A stretch of 64,000 nt of DNA from Antedon mediterranea (Eukaryota; Echinodermata; Crinoidea; Comatulida; Antedonidae), in assembly GCF_964355755.1 (NCBI RefSeq), contig NC_092676.1:8230288-8294287 (forward strand), given 5' to 3'. Positions 35,221 through 47,317 of this stretch are shown one piece after another. Under the pieces are notes generated by a model that saw only the letters and a list, made by a program, of their open reading frames with translations, made no database searches and was not told the origin of the DNA. Both the position numbers and the translations under genes were made by a program. The first letter of the stretch is position 1; each line of letters begins with the position of its first letter.

Positions 35221-35533
35221 TAAAGATGTATTGTCCCCAAAAAACATGAAAAATGAAGAATAATTAAATCAGAATTTATTTTTTTTTGTAGTTTAAAAAA
35301 AACTTTTGTAGAAAAAAAAAATGGAAAAAAAATAATTTTTTCACTTATAAAATGACAAAATAAAGGGTTAAATTCAACCCGAAATCCATTGGCTGTCAGC
35401 CAATTTGACTATTTTGCTTTAAATTACAGTTTTTTTCAGGTAAATAATTTTACCAATTGCTGTCAAAGTGGATAATTATTATGTGACATTAAAATAGCAT
35501 ATTATTTTTTCAGGGGGACAATACATCTTTAAT
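35221..35533. mobile_element. MITE family 2 (TAAAGATGTATTGTCCCC ends), copy 1
   Basis: The left end TAAAGATGTATTGTCCCC and the right end GGGGACAATACATCTTTA are perfect inverted repeats. Inside are AACATGAAAAATGAAG and a GCTGTCAGCCAATTTGACTATTTT block. Sits beside the 7TM pseudogene copy 1. Confidence 0.78.
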
Positions 35534-35779
35534 ATAATAATAATATTTGTTCTTATATAGCACTTATTTCACAATGACCATTATTACCCCGGTCATTTTT
35601 TGGATCAAGCAATTATGGAAACATACCATAATGCAGCTATTAATCAGCACAAAGTTGTGTCTTGATCTACCCAGGTACCCATTTATACATCTGGGGTGGA
35701 GAGAGGCAAACGTACAGTAAGTAATTAAGTAATGCTGCGAGAGTCCAAATGTAGAGTTTGCGCAATGAATAATTAAATC

Positions 35780-36711
35780 ACATTGTTTTAAATGGAATCT
35801 GTACAACTGCCGGTTGACGCATCTTGCACTTAAACATATAGACAATTGTGTAAGATAAGAATTGGCTGATGAGTTTATAGGGATGATGAATGTCCAAACA
35901 TATATTTCATCAGGAATCGTCATCCAACCCATCGTAGAACTAATTGCCATTACTATTATCGAGCTCAGTGAAAACGATCAACCCTAGTTTTTTTGCCATT
36001 TTTAATTGTTCTATTCTTCTCTGTGTTCTGTTGACAGAACGGACAAGAAGATTACAAGGTACCTCACTGTAATTGCAATGAACCCAATGTCGTTAAGTAC
36101 AATAAATATGGCGAATGCATACTCTCAGCCTTGCCAATGACTTTTGCCAGAGGTAGTGCAAGGTACACTCTCTTTGCCATAGTTATTATTCCTAAAATAT
36201 GAAATATTGATAAAGTTTTAGTTCATTTGCTGCTAATGGTGGACAACTCAGCACAATCCATCATAGTAGCCATGCAAAGCCGATAATGATTCTACATTTT
36301 GCACAATTGAAGCGTTTGGTACTAAATGGATTAATAATGTTAATAGCTCGATCAACATTCAGAAAAAATGAACACTGAGCACTGTCCAGAGAGAGTAGAA
36401 ATAGTCCCTGCAAAACTGCAAAGGAAACTGCTTTTCCAATCTCTTGCCATTTTTGCGTACTGTCCATGATAATGTATAACTGCATTCTGCAAGATTAGTA
36501 ATGATTGTGGTTTGGACCTTATTGACATTGTTACCTTTTTAAACTTTTGTGATATGATGACAATCAAATTGCCAATGACATGCCAATGATCATCATTAAT
36601 ACACGGAGAACTTTGCTTTTTAGCAAGTCTTCACATGATGCAAAGGCATCAACGGGTTCGCAGTTCGCAATGACACCAACAACGCAACAGAGACAAGAGA
36701 AATCGGAGTAC
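35780..36711 (-). pseudogene. RXFP/GRL101-like 7TM exon, copy 1 (degenerate)
   Basis: After an acceptor at 36712 (CTCATAG|G, phase 2) it reads YSDFSCLCCVVGVIANCEPV, then CEDLLKSKVLRVLMMIIGM at the start of TM1. A frameshift precedes GNLIVIISQKFKK. Next comes RSKPQSLLILQ, where most of TM2 is deleted, then YHGQYAKMARDWKSSFLC and STLSGQCSVFIF (TM3). A second frameshift leads to VDRAINIINPF, the DRY-like motif, and IIIGFAWLL (TM4), followed by a stop. TM5 appears as YAFAIFIVLNDIGFIAITV after another stop. TM6 starts MAKKLGLIVFTEL, and TM7 is WTFIIPINSSANSYL. This order and wording fit relaxin-receptor-type LGRs (RXFP, GRL101). At least four disabling lesions make it a pseudogene. Confidence 0.82.
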
Positions 36712-37152
36712 CTATGAGAGTAAAGTAAATGAATATGAATAGTTTTTTTTTTTTCGGAGGCCCAAATTGTTAACTATCGATCCCAAAAAGAATGAGTAAA
36801 AGTTTAGAATATTCAATGATTTTGAAGTACATTTATTTGATGCTTTCGCATAAATTATGAATACTAAACTACTATCTGTGTAGTATTGTAGCATAATTAC
36901 ACAGAGAGTATAAACATGCCATAGAATGTAACATAGCGGAATTATTATTATACTATTTATTTTAATATAACTATTTAAATTGAACATAATAAAAACATTT
37001 ACCATATTCAAATTATGACATGTAATTTACTTAAGTAAAACTCCGACATGTGTGACATTCAATAAAATGGCTTACTGTACATACAGCAATAAGAATAAAA
37101 CAGTAGCTGCATAATTTTGTATGAACATCTATCATACTTATATCATACTTAC

Positions 37153-37227
37153 AATTCTTTTAAATGTGTCAGTTGTTCAAAAGTTTTATCTCTGTATTTC
37201 CATAAGTTGTTGTTCTCGTTTAACCAT
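37153..37227 (-). CDS. LRR exon linked to 7TM copy 1
   Basis: The 75-nt exon, phase 2 to phase 2, between CCTTTAG and a GTAAGT donor. It reads WLNENNNLWKYRDKTFEQLT, then HLKEL across the junction. It is paralogous to the exon at 42456-42527 (both have KTFEQLT), as expected from duplication of the locus. Given the state of the 7TM exon it is probably relict. Confidence 0.72.
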
Positions 37228-40200
37228 CTAAAGGATAACATATTAGAAGTACCTATTAAGCATAGGCTTATGACAATGACAATTGTTGAGTGCATTTTGA
37301 ATTTTGCTGGTCCATTTTTAGAGATAAATACCCTGATCGTGTAATTTATTTAGCAACATAATTTTTGACAATTTGCTTTGTTTGCTACTTATGATGCGTA
37401 CACAAAACTGTAACATTCTTTTATCAATTACAATTAATACTTCCTCTACCGACTTTACCATAAACCATGCAATTTGCAGTGGATTTATTAAGTTTGAGAA
37501 TAAGCTTTAAAAATTTCCTGTAAAAGACCTCGATCTAAAGGAGTTCTTAAGTCAGATCTTGGTCTTTTTTTTTTGACAGGAGGTCCAACACCCCCTCCTC
37601 TCTCAAGGACTTGTGTCCCAGAGTGAGGGACTCAGATTTGTTGCCGAGGACATGCGACAGGTTGGATTACATGTCACCAGTGGCAGGGTAGATCTCTCCT
37701 GAGATCCTCGCCCTGACCTGATCCTCGACCAGACAGTAGTATGATTCTGAGTTTACCAATGACAAGTGACAGTTTGAATAATCAAACGGTCAATGTCTTG
37801 CGTTGTGCTTACATCTTTCTGATTGCGTCCTAGTGGGAACCACGCTTTAACGACTGGAGTGTTGAATCTAACCCAAGTAATAAACTGTACAGCATTTTTA
37901 TCGCAAATAATAATACAATATCATCTTGATAACTTGAAAAGGTCATTATAGAGTACGCTTATATGAATGGCTGTCAAATTCTGTGGAAAAGGGCTTGGTT
38001 ATTTTTTGTATAGTTTGTAGTAGTTTGTATAAACACAAGTGGATAAATGCAAGGTGATTTTCCTGTGTCTAGATTGAATCTGAAAGTATTGGAACAATAA
38101 ACAAATAATAACAATTCCTATATGACAATTGTACTGAACGTTTTATCTATTTTTATAACTTATTTTATATTTATAATTTTAAAAAACCCGTTTTCTGAGT
38201 AAAATAGAGAAGTGATTAAGATTAAAAAATACAAAACTGGTTGATAGGATGAACCTCAAAACTTTAATAAAAAGTATTAAACAGAAGAAAGACGAATTCA
38301 ATATAGTAATATAAAAGTTGATGCAGGATTAATAAATATACGTTTATTTCTAATACTGTAGTATTAGAAATAAATGTATTATCAATTATGCACATATCAT
38401 AGTGGCTTTGAAGCAGCAATGGTCGTTGTACAGGAAGTTCAAAATACGCAAGTGGAACGACATTGCCAAGTCAGCCTATCAACAACTCACAACAGTTACC
38501 AAAGATTCAGCCAATCAAATCTAAGTCGAATCTTGTTAATTTTTTAAAGCATTCATTATCAAAGCCATTATGTTATATACATAATTGAAAGCAATACACT
38601 TTACATTATTATTTTCCTGTGTCACTTCAAACTTCAAATCGATATATTAAATTAAGGCTGTTCGTCTTTTAAAGGGTTTTTCACACCTGCAAATAAACCG
38701 GAGCCAGACCAAAGCAAGTGTGAAAGAGGCTTTAGATAATATGAGCTTTTTTAGGGAAATTTTGCAGATTTGTGTACTATTAAATTGTATTAAATATCTT
38801 TTCTATTATTTTCTTACTACAAGAACTTTCTTATATATTCCTCTTTAAGAGCAGGCTGGTTGCCTCCTGGACACTCCCTTTATACTTGATGATATTCCGA
38901 TCCTTTTGGAAATAAGTCCTTACTGTACTTTGATAAGTTCAGTCAATGTCCCACTTTTATTTCATCATCTTTTAAAATATTGAAATACATTGCACATAAT
39001 AAATAAAATAAATAAATATTAGCGTTCAGCTTGATATGATATAAGTGAGTATACAATCTTTGGTAATTGCAGGGAAGAGTGATATTTCCCTCTTCCCTGG
39101 TAATGGTTACAACAAGCTGTATGTTAAAGCAACCGATAGAAAACATCTTGATATACCGTATGGAACAATAGTGTGTGATCCTCTAAAAGCAGATGGTACC
39201 ATTGACGAAACAGGAACAATCAAGCTCACGATAAAGCTTTATTTTAAAATTACTTTTTGTTTGACGAACTGTGTTGTGATGTTTTGTTTGAATTCTCAAA
39301 TTATAACACACTGCCCTCTAATTTATTTTCTTAATGCTGCTTTTAATAGTAATAATAAATATTAATGACAATCAAATACGAATATAATATAATAATGGAA
39401 CTTTGATTAAATACTCCTCAAGTTTTTTGCATTTAAGTTTGGTACTCCTTAAGTTGTTCAAATTCAAAACATCTTATGAAATGAGTACGTCATAACATTA
39501 CCAAACAACATCAATCAATTCTTTCTTTAAATCTACGAAATCGTCAAATAAAATAATAATATTACTAAAATTGATGATTTTAATCTTCACATGAATCTAT
39601 GTAAATTAACTTCTCAAGTCTTTACTCAATGTTGTAGACAATTAATACAACATACTTCAGTACCAATTTTTACCAAGTAACTAAATTCAGGTTTCTTTAG
39701 ATTTGAGTTAAATAATTAGTTATTTGAAGTTAAAACAACTTCATCAAAAAATGTTACGTTTTTAGACACATTTAAAAAAACTAAAATATTCACAAATCTA
39801 CTTATACTGTATATAATACAATTAAGGAATGAAATTCAAAACCTTGTAATCAGATATTAGTCATTATTAAGAATGTAACATGTTTTATTTTCTAACTTAA
39901 ATTTCGGCGTTTTATGACATTTGACTTTCCATACCTCTAGCATACAATGTAATCATATCCATATCTGGTTAAACTTAAATGTTTCTAGTATACTAGGTAA
40001 AGTGGTAAATAAATGGATTGAGAAACAACCAAATAATATTAATTGATACTTCCATAATATTATTTGATACTTTTATGATATACGTATTTAAACGTTAGGC
40101 CTATAAATATCATTTGTACAGATGTCAAACAACTCGTGAGGTCGAGAAATTAAAAGACCTTGAATAATTTATAAAGCGTATTAATATAAACCAGTGAATG

Positions 40201-40395
40201 ATAAAATCGTAAAATATAAACAATTAGTGTTTGCCAACTTTAAACGTGCAGTATAATATTTTAAAAGGATTACAATTAAAGATAATCCATTGTTATCAGA
40301 TATCTATATAATATTTTTAAATGCTAAAGATTACATGAATACAATAGATGAAAATTTTGTAAGCGAAAACAAGACCAAATTGCGCAATAAATAAT
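37228..40395. other. Interval between the two 7TM copies
   Basis: AT-rich. A GC-richer stretch at 37575-37745 (AGGTCCAACACCCCCTCCTC...) and an open stretch at 39074-39239 are the only unusual parts. No LRR exon was found here, so copy 1 has lost its upstream LRR exons except 37153-37227. Confidence 0.5.
39074..39239 (+). CDS. Possible isolated exon, unknown
   Basis: After TTTGGTAATTGCAG the plus strand reads KSDISLFPGNGYNKLYVKAT, then DRKHLDIPYGTIVCDPLKAD and GTIDETGTIKLTIK. The composition is protein-like (balanced, beta-rich) in an AT-rich setting, unlike the random frames nearby. It does not fit the ACCS continuation I would expect. No clear donor follows, and I recognise no family. Confidence 0.25.
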
Positions 40396-40399
40396 TAAA

Positions 40400-41727
40400 T
40401 CACATTGTATTAAGTGGAATCTGTTCAACTGCCAGTTGACGCACTTTGCACTTAAACATATCGACAATTGTGTAAAGATAAGTATTGTCTGAGAGGTTCA
40501 TAGAAATGATCGATGTCGCTGCCCAAACATATCATCAGGAATCCTCATCCAATCCATCTCAGAACCAATTACCATTACAATTATCCGGAACCAGCATCAT
40601 CATCATCTTCATCATCCACCCTGGTTTTCTTTTTATATTTATTTGATCTTGTCGTTTCATATTCCGTTGAGAGTTGTCCATCATTTCTTATTGGACACGA
40701 ATGCTTTGAGGTAACACACTGCAATTACAATAAACCCAATGCTGTTAAATACAATAGAAATTACAATAAAATCATCCTTTTCAGGGACTTCAGAGGCAGT
40801 GCAATCTTTATATTGCCTAGTCATAATAATTATCTCCAAAATATTATGTGTACAGATTCTCTTAATATTTTTTTTTTTAATTAATTAATTCATTTTTTTG
40901 AATATTGTGTTTACTTTTATGTACGGTATGTTTTGGACTTTTGAAAATATTAAATAGGTCAAGTGTTATAATGTTCTTAAAGCTATAGTTAATTATTTGC
41001 CGTAGATGCAAACAAATGTTTGTGGAACTAGGGTGGTAAATTAGGTCAATGGTCATCGATCCATACCAAAATATTGAGGAAAAACCTCCTACAAGCCACA
41101 TTTTAAACCAAATCTCCACCATCAACTAGAGGTTTGGATTTCTGTATACATTTCATTTTAAGATAGTATTCATACATTTTAACGTTAAAATTGGACACCA
41201 TATCGACTCAATTTATCAACTACTATGAGAAGTACAGTAGTTATTAAAGTAAGCTTCGGCTAATTTTAATCGTCATAACACAACTCCAAGTAACAAAACC
41301 CGTTAATTGTGTGTGTTAATAGGCATTTGTGTGTGTTATATAGGCCAAAATTTAAAAGTGGCATAAACATTTTGGTGGGGGGGGGGGGGATTTTTTTTCT
41401 AACATTGTATATGGTATACTCTATCAGAAAAACCAAAATAAAATTTTCCTATACTTTCTTTCCGCAAATGTGTATATTAACTGTTCTGAACCCAGGCTAC
41501 TAGGTTAATTATGTCTTGCCCATTTTCACTCCACCATGGGTGAGCCACTTGATGGGGATTCTTTGCTTTTTACTAAAACCGTTGTGTGGATTTTGTTTTT
41601 CCTGGACAAAATAAATAAAATGAAAAGAATAAAAATCTATACTTCTCTTGTTTGTTCATCTTTACATGATGGTTGACAGTAATCAATAACGCCTACGAGG
41701 CAACACAGTCTTGAACAATCTGAAGAC
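40400..41727 (-). pseudogene. RXFP/GRL101-like 7TM exon, copy 2 (degenerate, rearranged)
   Basis: It starts at an acceptor at 41728 in the same phase as copy 1, with SSDCSRLCCLVGVIDYCQPS matching copy 1's start. TM1 to TM4 are not recognisable: about 800 bp of unrelated AT-rich DNA lies there, including a run of more than ten G residues near 41380. Sequence similarity resumes with TM5 at about 40790-40700 (DDFIVISIVFNSIGFIVIAV, then CYLKAF), followed by stops. TM7-like WAATSIISMNLSDNTYLYTI lies at about 40535-40475. DNA similarity to copy 1 continues into the tail. Confidence 0.75.
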
Positions 41728-42455
41728 CTATGAGAGCAAAAGTAAAGACATAGCAAATGAATGTGAATGATTTTTAGTTTCATTTTAACAGTATAAAACT
41801 TGAAGAAAATTTACTATTGTTTGCATACTTGTCGATCATAAAGATGGTGTAGAATATTCAAAGATTTTGAAGGTACATTTAATTGATAACTATTCTGAAT
41901 ATCAAAATATTATGTGTAGTGTTATATATAATATAAATACACAAAGAATAAGAACATACTATCATGAACTATAACATTTAATCGGAATTACTTATTAATT
42001 TTAATATGTTTATTTTAAATTGAACATAATCTAACATTCAAATTATTAATGTAGATTATTTGACATGATTACTGATAACAGCATGCTAAAAATAAAAACT
42101 GACAAATTCAATGACAAAATTGAAACTGGTTAAACAACAGTGCCAACATTGTTTTAAAAAAGGTTTTTAAACCTATTAAAATAGCTGAAAGTTTTTAATG
42201 CAAGTTGCCACTGACGTTTTAGACATAAATTGACAAATTATTATATGATAGAACACCAATAAACATACATGAATTAATTTAATTAACGGACCAATCAAAA
42301 GTGTCATGAGGTGTACTACAGTTGAAAATTGACCTCCTGAATGCAGTTGTACGAATTAAATGAAATTCAAATTCTTTTAAGAATTTAAAAATATTGATTT
42401 TCCTTGAAATAATAGGAAGAGTAACATTGTGTATGCACACCTGTCATATACTTAC

Positions 42456-42527
42456 AAATGTGTTAAGTTGGTTAATTGTTCAAAAGTTTTATCTTCGTAA
42501 TAAAGTAAGCTGTTCCCATCTAAATCT
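42456..42527 (-). CDS. LRR exon linked to 7TM copy 2
   Basis: The 72-nt phase 2/2 exon between CATTATTTAG and a GTAAGT donor reads DLDGNSLLYYEDKTFEQLTN, then LTHL across the junction. It follows the leucine-rich pattern LxxNxL-x(5)-F-x-x-L-x-x-L. One LRR per exon with phase 2 borders is known from LGR-family receptor genes. Confidence 0.75.
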
Positions 42528-42964
42528 CTAAATAATGACAATGATTAACTATAGTAAATTTTGAAACTATTAACATATCAAAATGAAGGGTTGTACAGGA
42601 TGTTAATAACCAAGAGGCTTTTGTACTATAGGATATCATCCTTGTGAAATAATGGGTGAAGCCAGAAGGAAAATTGGAATGAATATAATCAATGACAAAA
42701 GTACATTGTTGAATGTGTTTTCATTTATAAACTATTTAAACGTACCATTCTAGCGTTGCAATAAATTAAGTTAAGAATCTTGATGAAAACCTAATACATG
42801 TTTACACTTGTTTCTCGTTCAATTCTAGTTGCATTTACATTTCAGAGTAAATAACTAGCTTTGTAATCCTAATGACAACCTGCAGTTTAAATTATTCCTT
42901 AAATAGCTACTTCATGGCATGAGTTATTTAAATTATAAATCATATATTAATATTATGAACTTAC

Positions 42965-43039
42965 AAACGTGAAAGTGATGAAGCAAAAGAAGAAAATGCA
43001 CCTGGTTCTATGGTAGTTATACCGTTTTCCTGTAAAAAC
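42965..43039 (-). CDS. LRR exon, older diverged member
   Basis: The 75-nt phase 2/2 exon between TTCCAACAG and a GTAAGT donor reads FLQENGITTIEPGAFSSFAS, then SLSRL across the junction. It matches the LRR consensus LxxNxIxxIxPGAFxxFxxL. It is clearly different from the amplified family upstream and probably represents the ancestral next repeat. Confidence 0.72.
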
Positions 43040-43953
43040 CTGTTGGAAGATAAACGGTTTGTTTTTTAATCCTACAAAATTAATATATAATTATTATTCA
43101 ATTGATTTTAAACAAATCTGTGAAAACAGAGATTTACTATTAGACTGGTTATAATACAACAAACAGTGACGTCATTGGACATGAATTAAACAGTACACAT
43201 TGGATCATATAAGATAAAAAATAACTAAATTTGTAAAATCAATCAATAAGAATAATTATTATGTAAGCCAAATATTGAATGCTTTCACACCACAACTATT
43301 TTAACTGGAAATGTATACTTTTTAACTCACCATCAATTACACTATCTAATTTGTTTAATGTCATAATCAAAGTATTGAATTAAACCTTTGTATGATTCCA
43401 CTGTAAAACTACGCCAATTAAAACATGGAGTTATTGATAGCGTTAATATTTTACAAAATTATTGGTGCTTGTTCAATATTTTATTAAGTTATTTTCTTTA
43501 TATTATTTATAATCAATCAAACTATAATAATTTATATTAGATGACTACATTTATTTTTTAATTTAATTGTTATTTGTATATGTTGTAAATTCAATATGCT
43601 AACCTATTTGCAAGAAAGAAAGTTTAATGAGTAAAATGTAAACAACAATGTACAATAGAAAGTAGCTATTTGATAATATAATAATAATATGTCAAATTTA
43701 GTTTTTTTATAGCAAATTCTATTTATGTTTTGTTATATTATCATCATTATGTTTTTAATATTATTATTAAAGATATATTGTCCCTCTGAAAAATATTCAG
43801 AGGGACAATTCAGATATTAATAATAAATAATTGATTGATTTTACTACTGCAAAGTGGTTTTAAAATGTTTACTGTATATATTGATTACAATATGAAATGA
43901 TAACATTTTAAAAACAAATTAAACAAGGAAATTAATATGATAAAGATACATAC

Positions 43954-44205
43954 AGGGATATCAGTGCTGTCAAACTATCAAATACATTGGCTGGTCAGGG
44001 AACATTTTCGCCAGTGTAGCATAGCAAAAAGGTATACAAAACAACCTTATTGCTACACATTTTGAAAATTGTGTAGCAAAAAATACTATACAAAACTATG
44101 TTTTCCGACTTAAAAATCAGTTTGATTAGCAATATTGCTAAACAAAATTTTTAAATGAAAATTTTCCCTGCTGGTAATGTACTTATTTGGTTATAGCCCA
44201 AATGC
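43954..44205 (-). pseudogene. LRR array exon A1, interrupted by a MITE
   Basis: Without the 175-bp insertion at 43996-44170 and one target copy, the exon is exactly 72 nt with phase 2 borders, like its paralogs. The upper part encodes HLGYNQISTLPA and the lower part NVFDSLTALISL. The insertion breaks the exon. Confidence 0.8.
43996..44170. mobile_element. 175-bp MITE inside an LRR exon, CTGGT target duplication
   Basis: It starts CAGGGAACATTTTCG and ends GAAAATTTTCCCTG, imperfect inverted repeats. CTGGT is found directly on both sides (43991-43995 and 44171-44175). Removing the element plus one CTGGT restores the length and frame of the paralogous exons, so the borders are exact. The internal sequence has repeated TTGCTA(C/A)ACA-like motifs and no coding potential. 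Confidence 0.85.
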
Positions 44206-45425
44206 CTTAAAAGTAAAAACAATGTACAGTAACAATTACATGCAAGCTGTATACAACTTTTATGTTTTACTTTCAGCCAATGAGACATTCTACATAGTAA
44301 ATGCTGATGAGTATACTTTAATTAGTATAAATAAACTATGTTAAAATAAGTAAAGTATTATTCTCATTTAAACACAATTTGTATAACAAATTCTAAATAT
44401 TTGTTATTTTAATATATCTCTTTAAATGAAGACCAATTTTCAATTATTTATATCTTAAAAAAGTGCATAATTTATTGATAATTGTTAAATATTTTACTAA
44501 AGGTTAGAGTCCAAATACCTTCAAAGTAAAAACAATATACCTTCAATTCAACAATGTACATTAAAAATTACAGTTTTCAAGCTGTTTAGAATCTCAACTT
44601 TTATTTTTCATACACATTTTGAATTATTTGTATAGTCTTTCAGTCAATGATAGGGACATTATCTACATAGTAAATGCTATTGAGTATACTTTAATTAAGG
44701 CTAAAATAAACTGTTAAAATAAGAAAGTGTTATTCTCATGAATGAACTCAATTTGTATGACAAATTATTTGTTATCTTAATGTATTTAATATAATAATTA
44801 AATCCCTTTAAATGAAGACCCAATATTATCAATAATATATTTGTATATTGTATGTATTGATCACATTATCTACATAGTAAATGCTATTGAGTATACTTTA
44901 ATTAAGCAAAAATAAACTATGTTAAGATAATTAGAATGTGTTATTGAACATAATTTGTATAACAAATAATAATGATAATTAATGCATATAACCTAATCAT
45001 AAACATTTATTTTTCATATACACTTTGATTTTTGTTATAGTCTTTCAGGGACACGATCTAAATAGTAAATGCTTATGAGCTTACATTAATTAGGCAAAAA
45101 TAAACTGTTAAAATATGAAAAATGTTATTCTCATAAACACAATTTCTTAATGTATTTAATAATTTAATAGTTAAATCTTTTTAAATGAATGTTAAAATAA
45201 TAAAGTGTTATTTTCATGAACACCATTTCTATAGCAAATTCTAAATATTTGTTTTCATTTAAACATATTTATTATTGATATTAATTAAATCTCTTTAATT
45301 AATGACCAATTAACGCTTATTACATTATAAAATTATAAAATGCATAATGTTTATTTTTATAAATGATATTTGTATTTATTTTGAAAAAAAAATTAAACAT
45401 AGAAATAAATAATTGCAAAATACTT

Positions 45426-45466
45426 AGGCCTACAGCTTTGTCAGTGTTGTCAAACTATCAAATACA
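45426..45466 (-). pseudogene. Degenerate LRR exon remnant
   Basis: The 3' half (VFDSLTTLTKL) is present but the donor GTAAGT has become GTAGGC, and the 5' half is missing. A copy occurs in the duplicated segment at 48428-48468. Confidence 0.65.
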
Positions 45467-45511
45467 TAAAATTAAAAAAATTAAAGAAATTGACATGTTC
45501 AAAATACTTAC

Positions 45512-45583
45512 AGGTATTTCAGTGCTGTCAATCTATCAAATACATTGGCTGGCAATGTACTTATTTGGTTACCATCCAAACTC
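45512..45583 (-). CDS. LRR array exon A2 (72 nt)
   Basis: Between CTTTTAAG and CT|GTAAGTATTTTG, phase 2/2. It reads SLDGNQISTLPANVFD, then RLTALKY plus Leu at the junction. Exposed strand residues are S, D-G and K-Y. Splice sites are intact. Confidence 0.82.
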
Positions 45584-46528
45584 CTTAAAAGTAAAAACAA
45601 TGTACAGTAACAATTACATGCAAGCTGTATATAACTTTTATGTTTTACTTTCAGCCAATGAGACATTATCTACATAGTAAATGCTGATGAGTATACTTTA
45701 ATTAGTATAAATAAACTATGTTAAAATAAGTAAAGTATTATTCTCATTAACACAATTTGTATAACAAATTCTAAATATTTGTTATTTTAATATATCTCTT
45801 TAAATCTCTTTAAATCTCTTTGAAGACCAATTTTCAATTATTTATATCTTAAAAAATTGAATAATTTATTGATAATTGTTAAATATTTTACTAAAGGTTA
45901 GAGTCCAAATACCTTCAATTCAACAATGTTCATTAAAAATTACACCATTCAAGCTGTTCAGAATCTCAACTTTTATTTTTCATACACCTTTTGAATTATT
46001 TGTATAGTTAAAAGTGAATTTTCATTTTTATGGACAAATAAAATTTCTTGAATCTTATTGGTGCTGGTTCAATATTTTATTAATTTATTTTCTTTATATT
46101 ATTTATAATTAATCAAACTATAATAATTTATATTAGATGACTACATTTATTTTTTAATTTAATTGTTATTTTTATATGTTGTAAATTCAACAATGCTAAC
46201 CTATTTGCAAGAAAGAAAGTTTAATGAGTAAAATGTAAACAACAATGTACAATAGAAAGTAGCTATTTGATGTCAAATTTACTTTTTTATAGTAAATTCT
46301 ATTTATTTGTTATATTATCATCATAATGTTTTTAATTATTATAATTATATAGGTATTATAACTCTGGACAATTCAGATATTAATAATGAATAATTTATTG
46401 ATAATGTTAAACATTTTACTACTGCCAAGTGGTTTTAAAATGTATACTGTATATATTGATTACATTATGAAATGATAACATTTTAAAAACAAATTAAACA
46501 AGGAAATTAATATGAGAAAGATACTTAC

Positions 46529-46562
46529 AGGGATATCAGTGCTGTCAAACTATCAAATACAT
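46529..46562 (-). pseudogene. Truncated LRR exon, 3' part only
   Basis: The donor and the last 34 nt (VFDSLTALISL) remain; the 5' half is replaced by TAGTTTAGTTA. The same breakpoint recurs at 46862, 58058 and 59221. Confidence 0.75.
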
Positions 46563-46828
46563 AGTTTAGTTAAGAGATAGGGACATTATATAAATAGTAA
46601 ATGCTGATGATACTTTAATTAGGCAAAAATAAACTAATTATTATAATTAAAGGTATTGTAACCCTGGACAATTCAGATATTAATAATGAATAATTTATTG
46701 ATAATGTTAAACATTTTACTACTGCCAAGTGGTTTTAAAATGTATACTGTATATATTGATTACATTATGAAATGATAACATTTTAAAAACAAATTAAACA
46801 AGGAAATTAATATGAGAAAGATACTTAC

Positions 46829-46862
46829 AGGGATATCAGTGCTGTCAAACTATCAAATACGT
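46829..46862 (-). pseudogene. Truncated LRR exon, same breakpoint
   Basis: This is a near-identical 300-bp tandem copy of the truncated exon at 46529. It retains only VFDSLTALISL and the donor. Confidence 0.75.
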
Positions 46863-47245
46863 AGTTTAGTTAAGGGATAGGGACATTATATAAATATTAA
46901 ATGCTGATGATACTTTAATTAGGCAAAAATAAACTGTTAAATTAAGAAAATGTTATTCTCATTAATACAATTGTTTTAGCAAATTCGAAAAATTTGTTAT
47001 CTTCTTTATTAATAAAATAATAATTATATATCTTTAAATAATGACCAATTAACAATTAAAATCTTTAAAAAATGAATAATTAATATTGATGGTTAATATT
47101 TTATTAAACCTAAGTTTAAAACAAGTATATACTGTATGTATTGATCACATTATGAAATTATACAATTAGGCAGTAATATGAATTATTTTATTATGTATTT
47201 TTACAAAAAATTAAACAAAGAAATTGATATGAGCAAAATACTTAC

Positions 47246-47317
47246 AGCCATGCCAGTGCTGTCAAACTATCAAATACATTGGCTGGTAATGTACTTATTT
47301 GGTTACCACCCAAACTC
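47246..47317 (-). CDS. LRR array exon A3 (72 nt)
   Basis: Same borders and phase as A2. It reads SLGGNQISTLPANVFD, then SLTALAW plus Leu. Exposed strand residues are S, G-G and A-W. Splice sites are intact. Confidence 0.82.
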
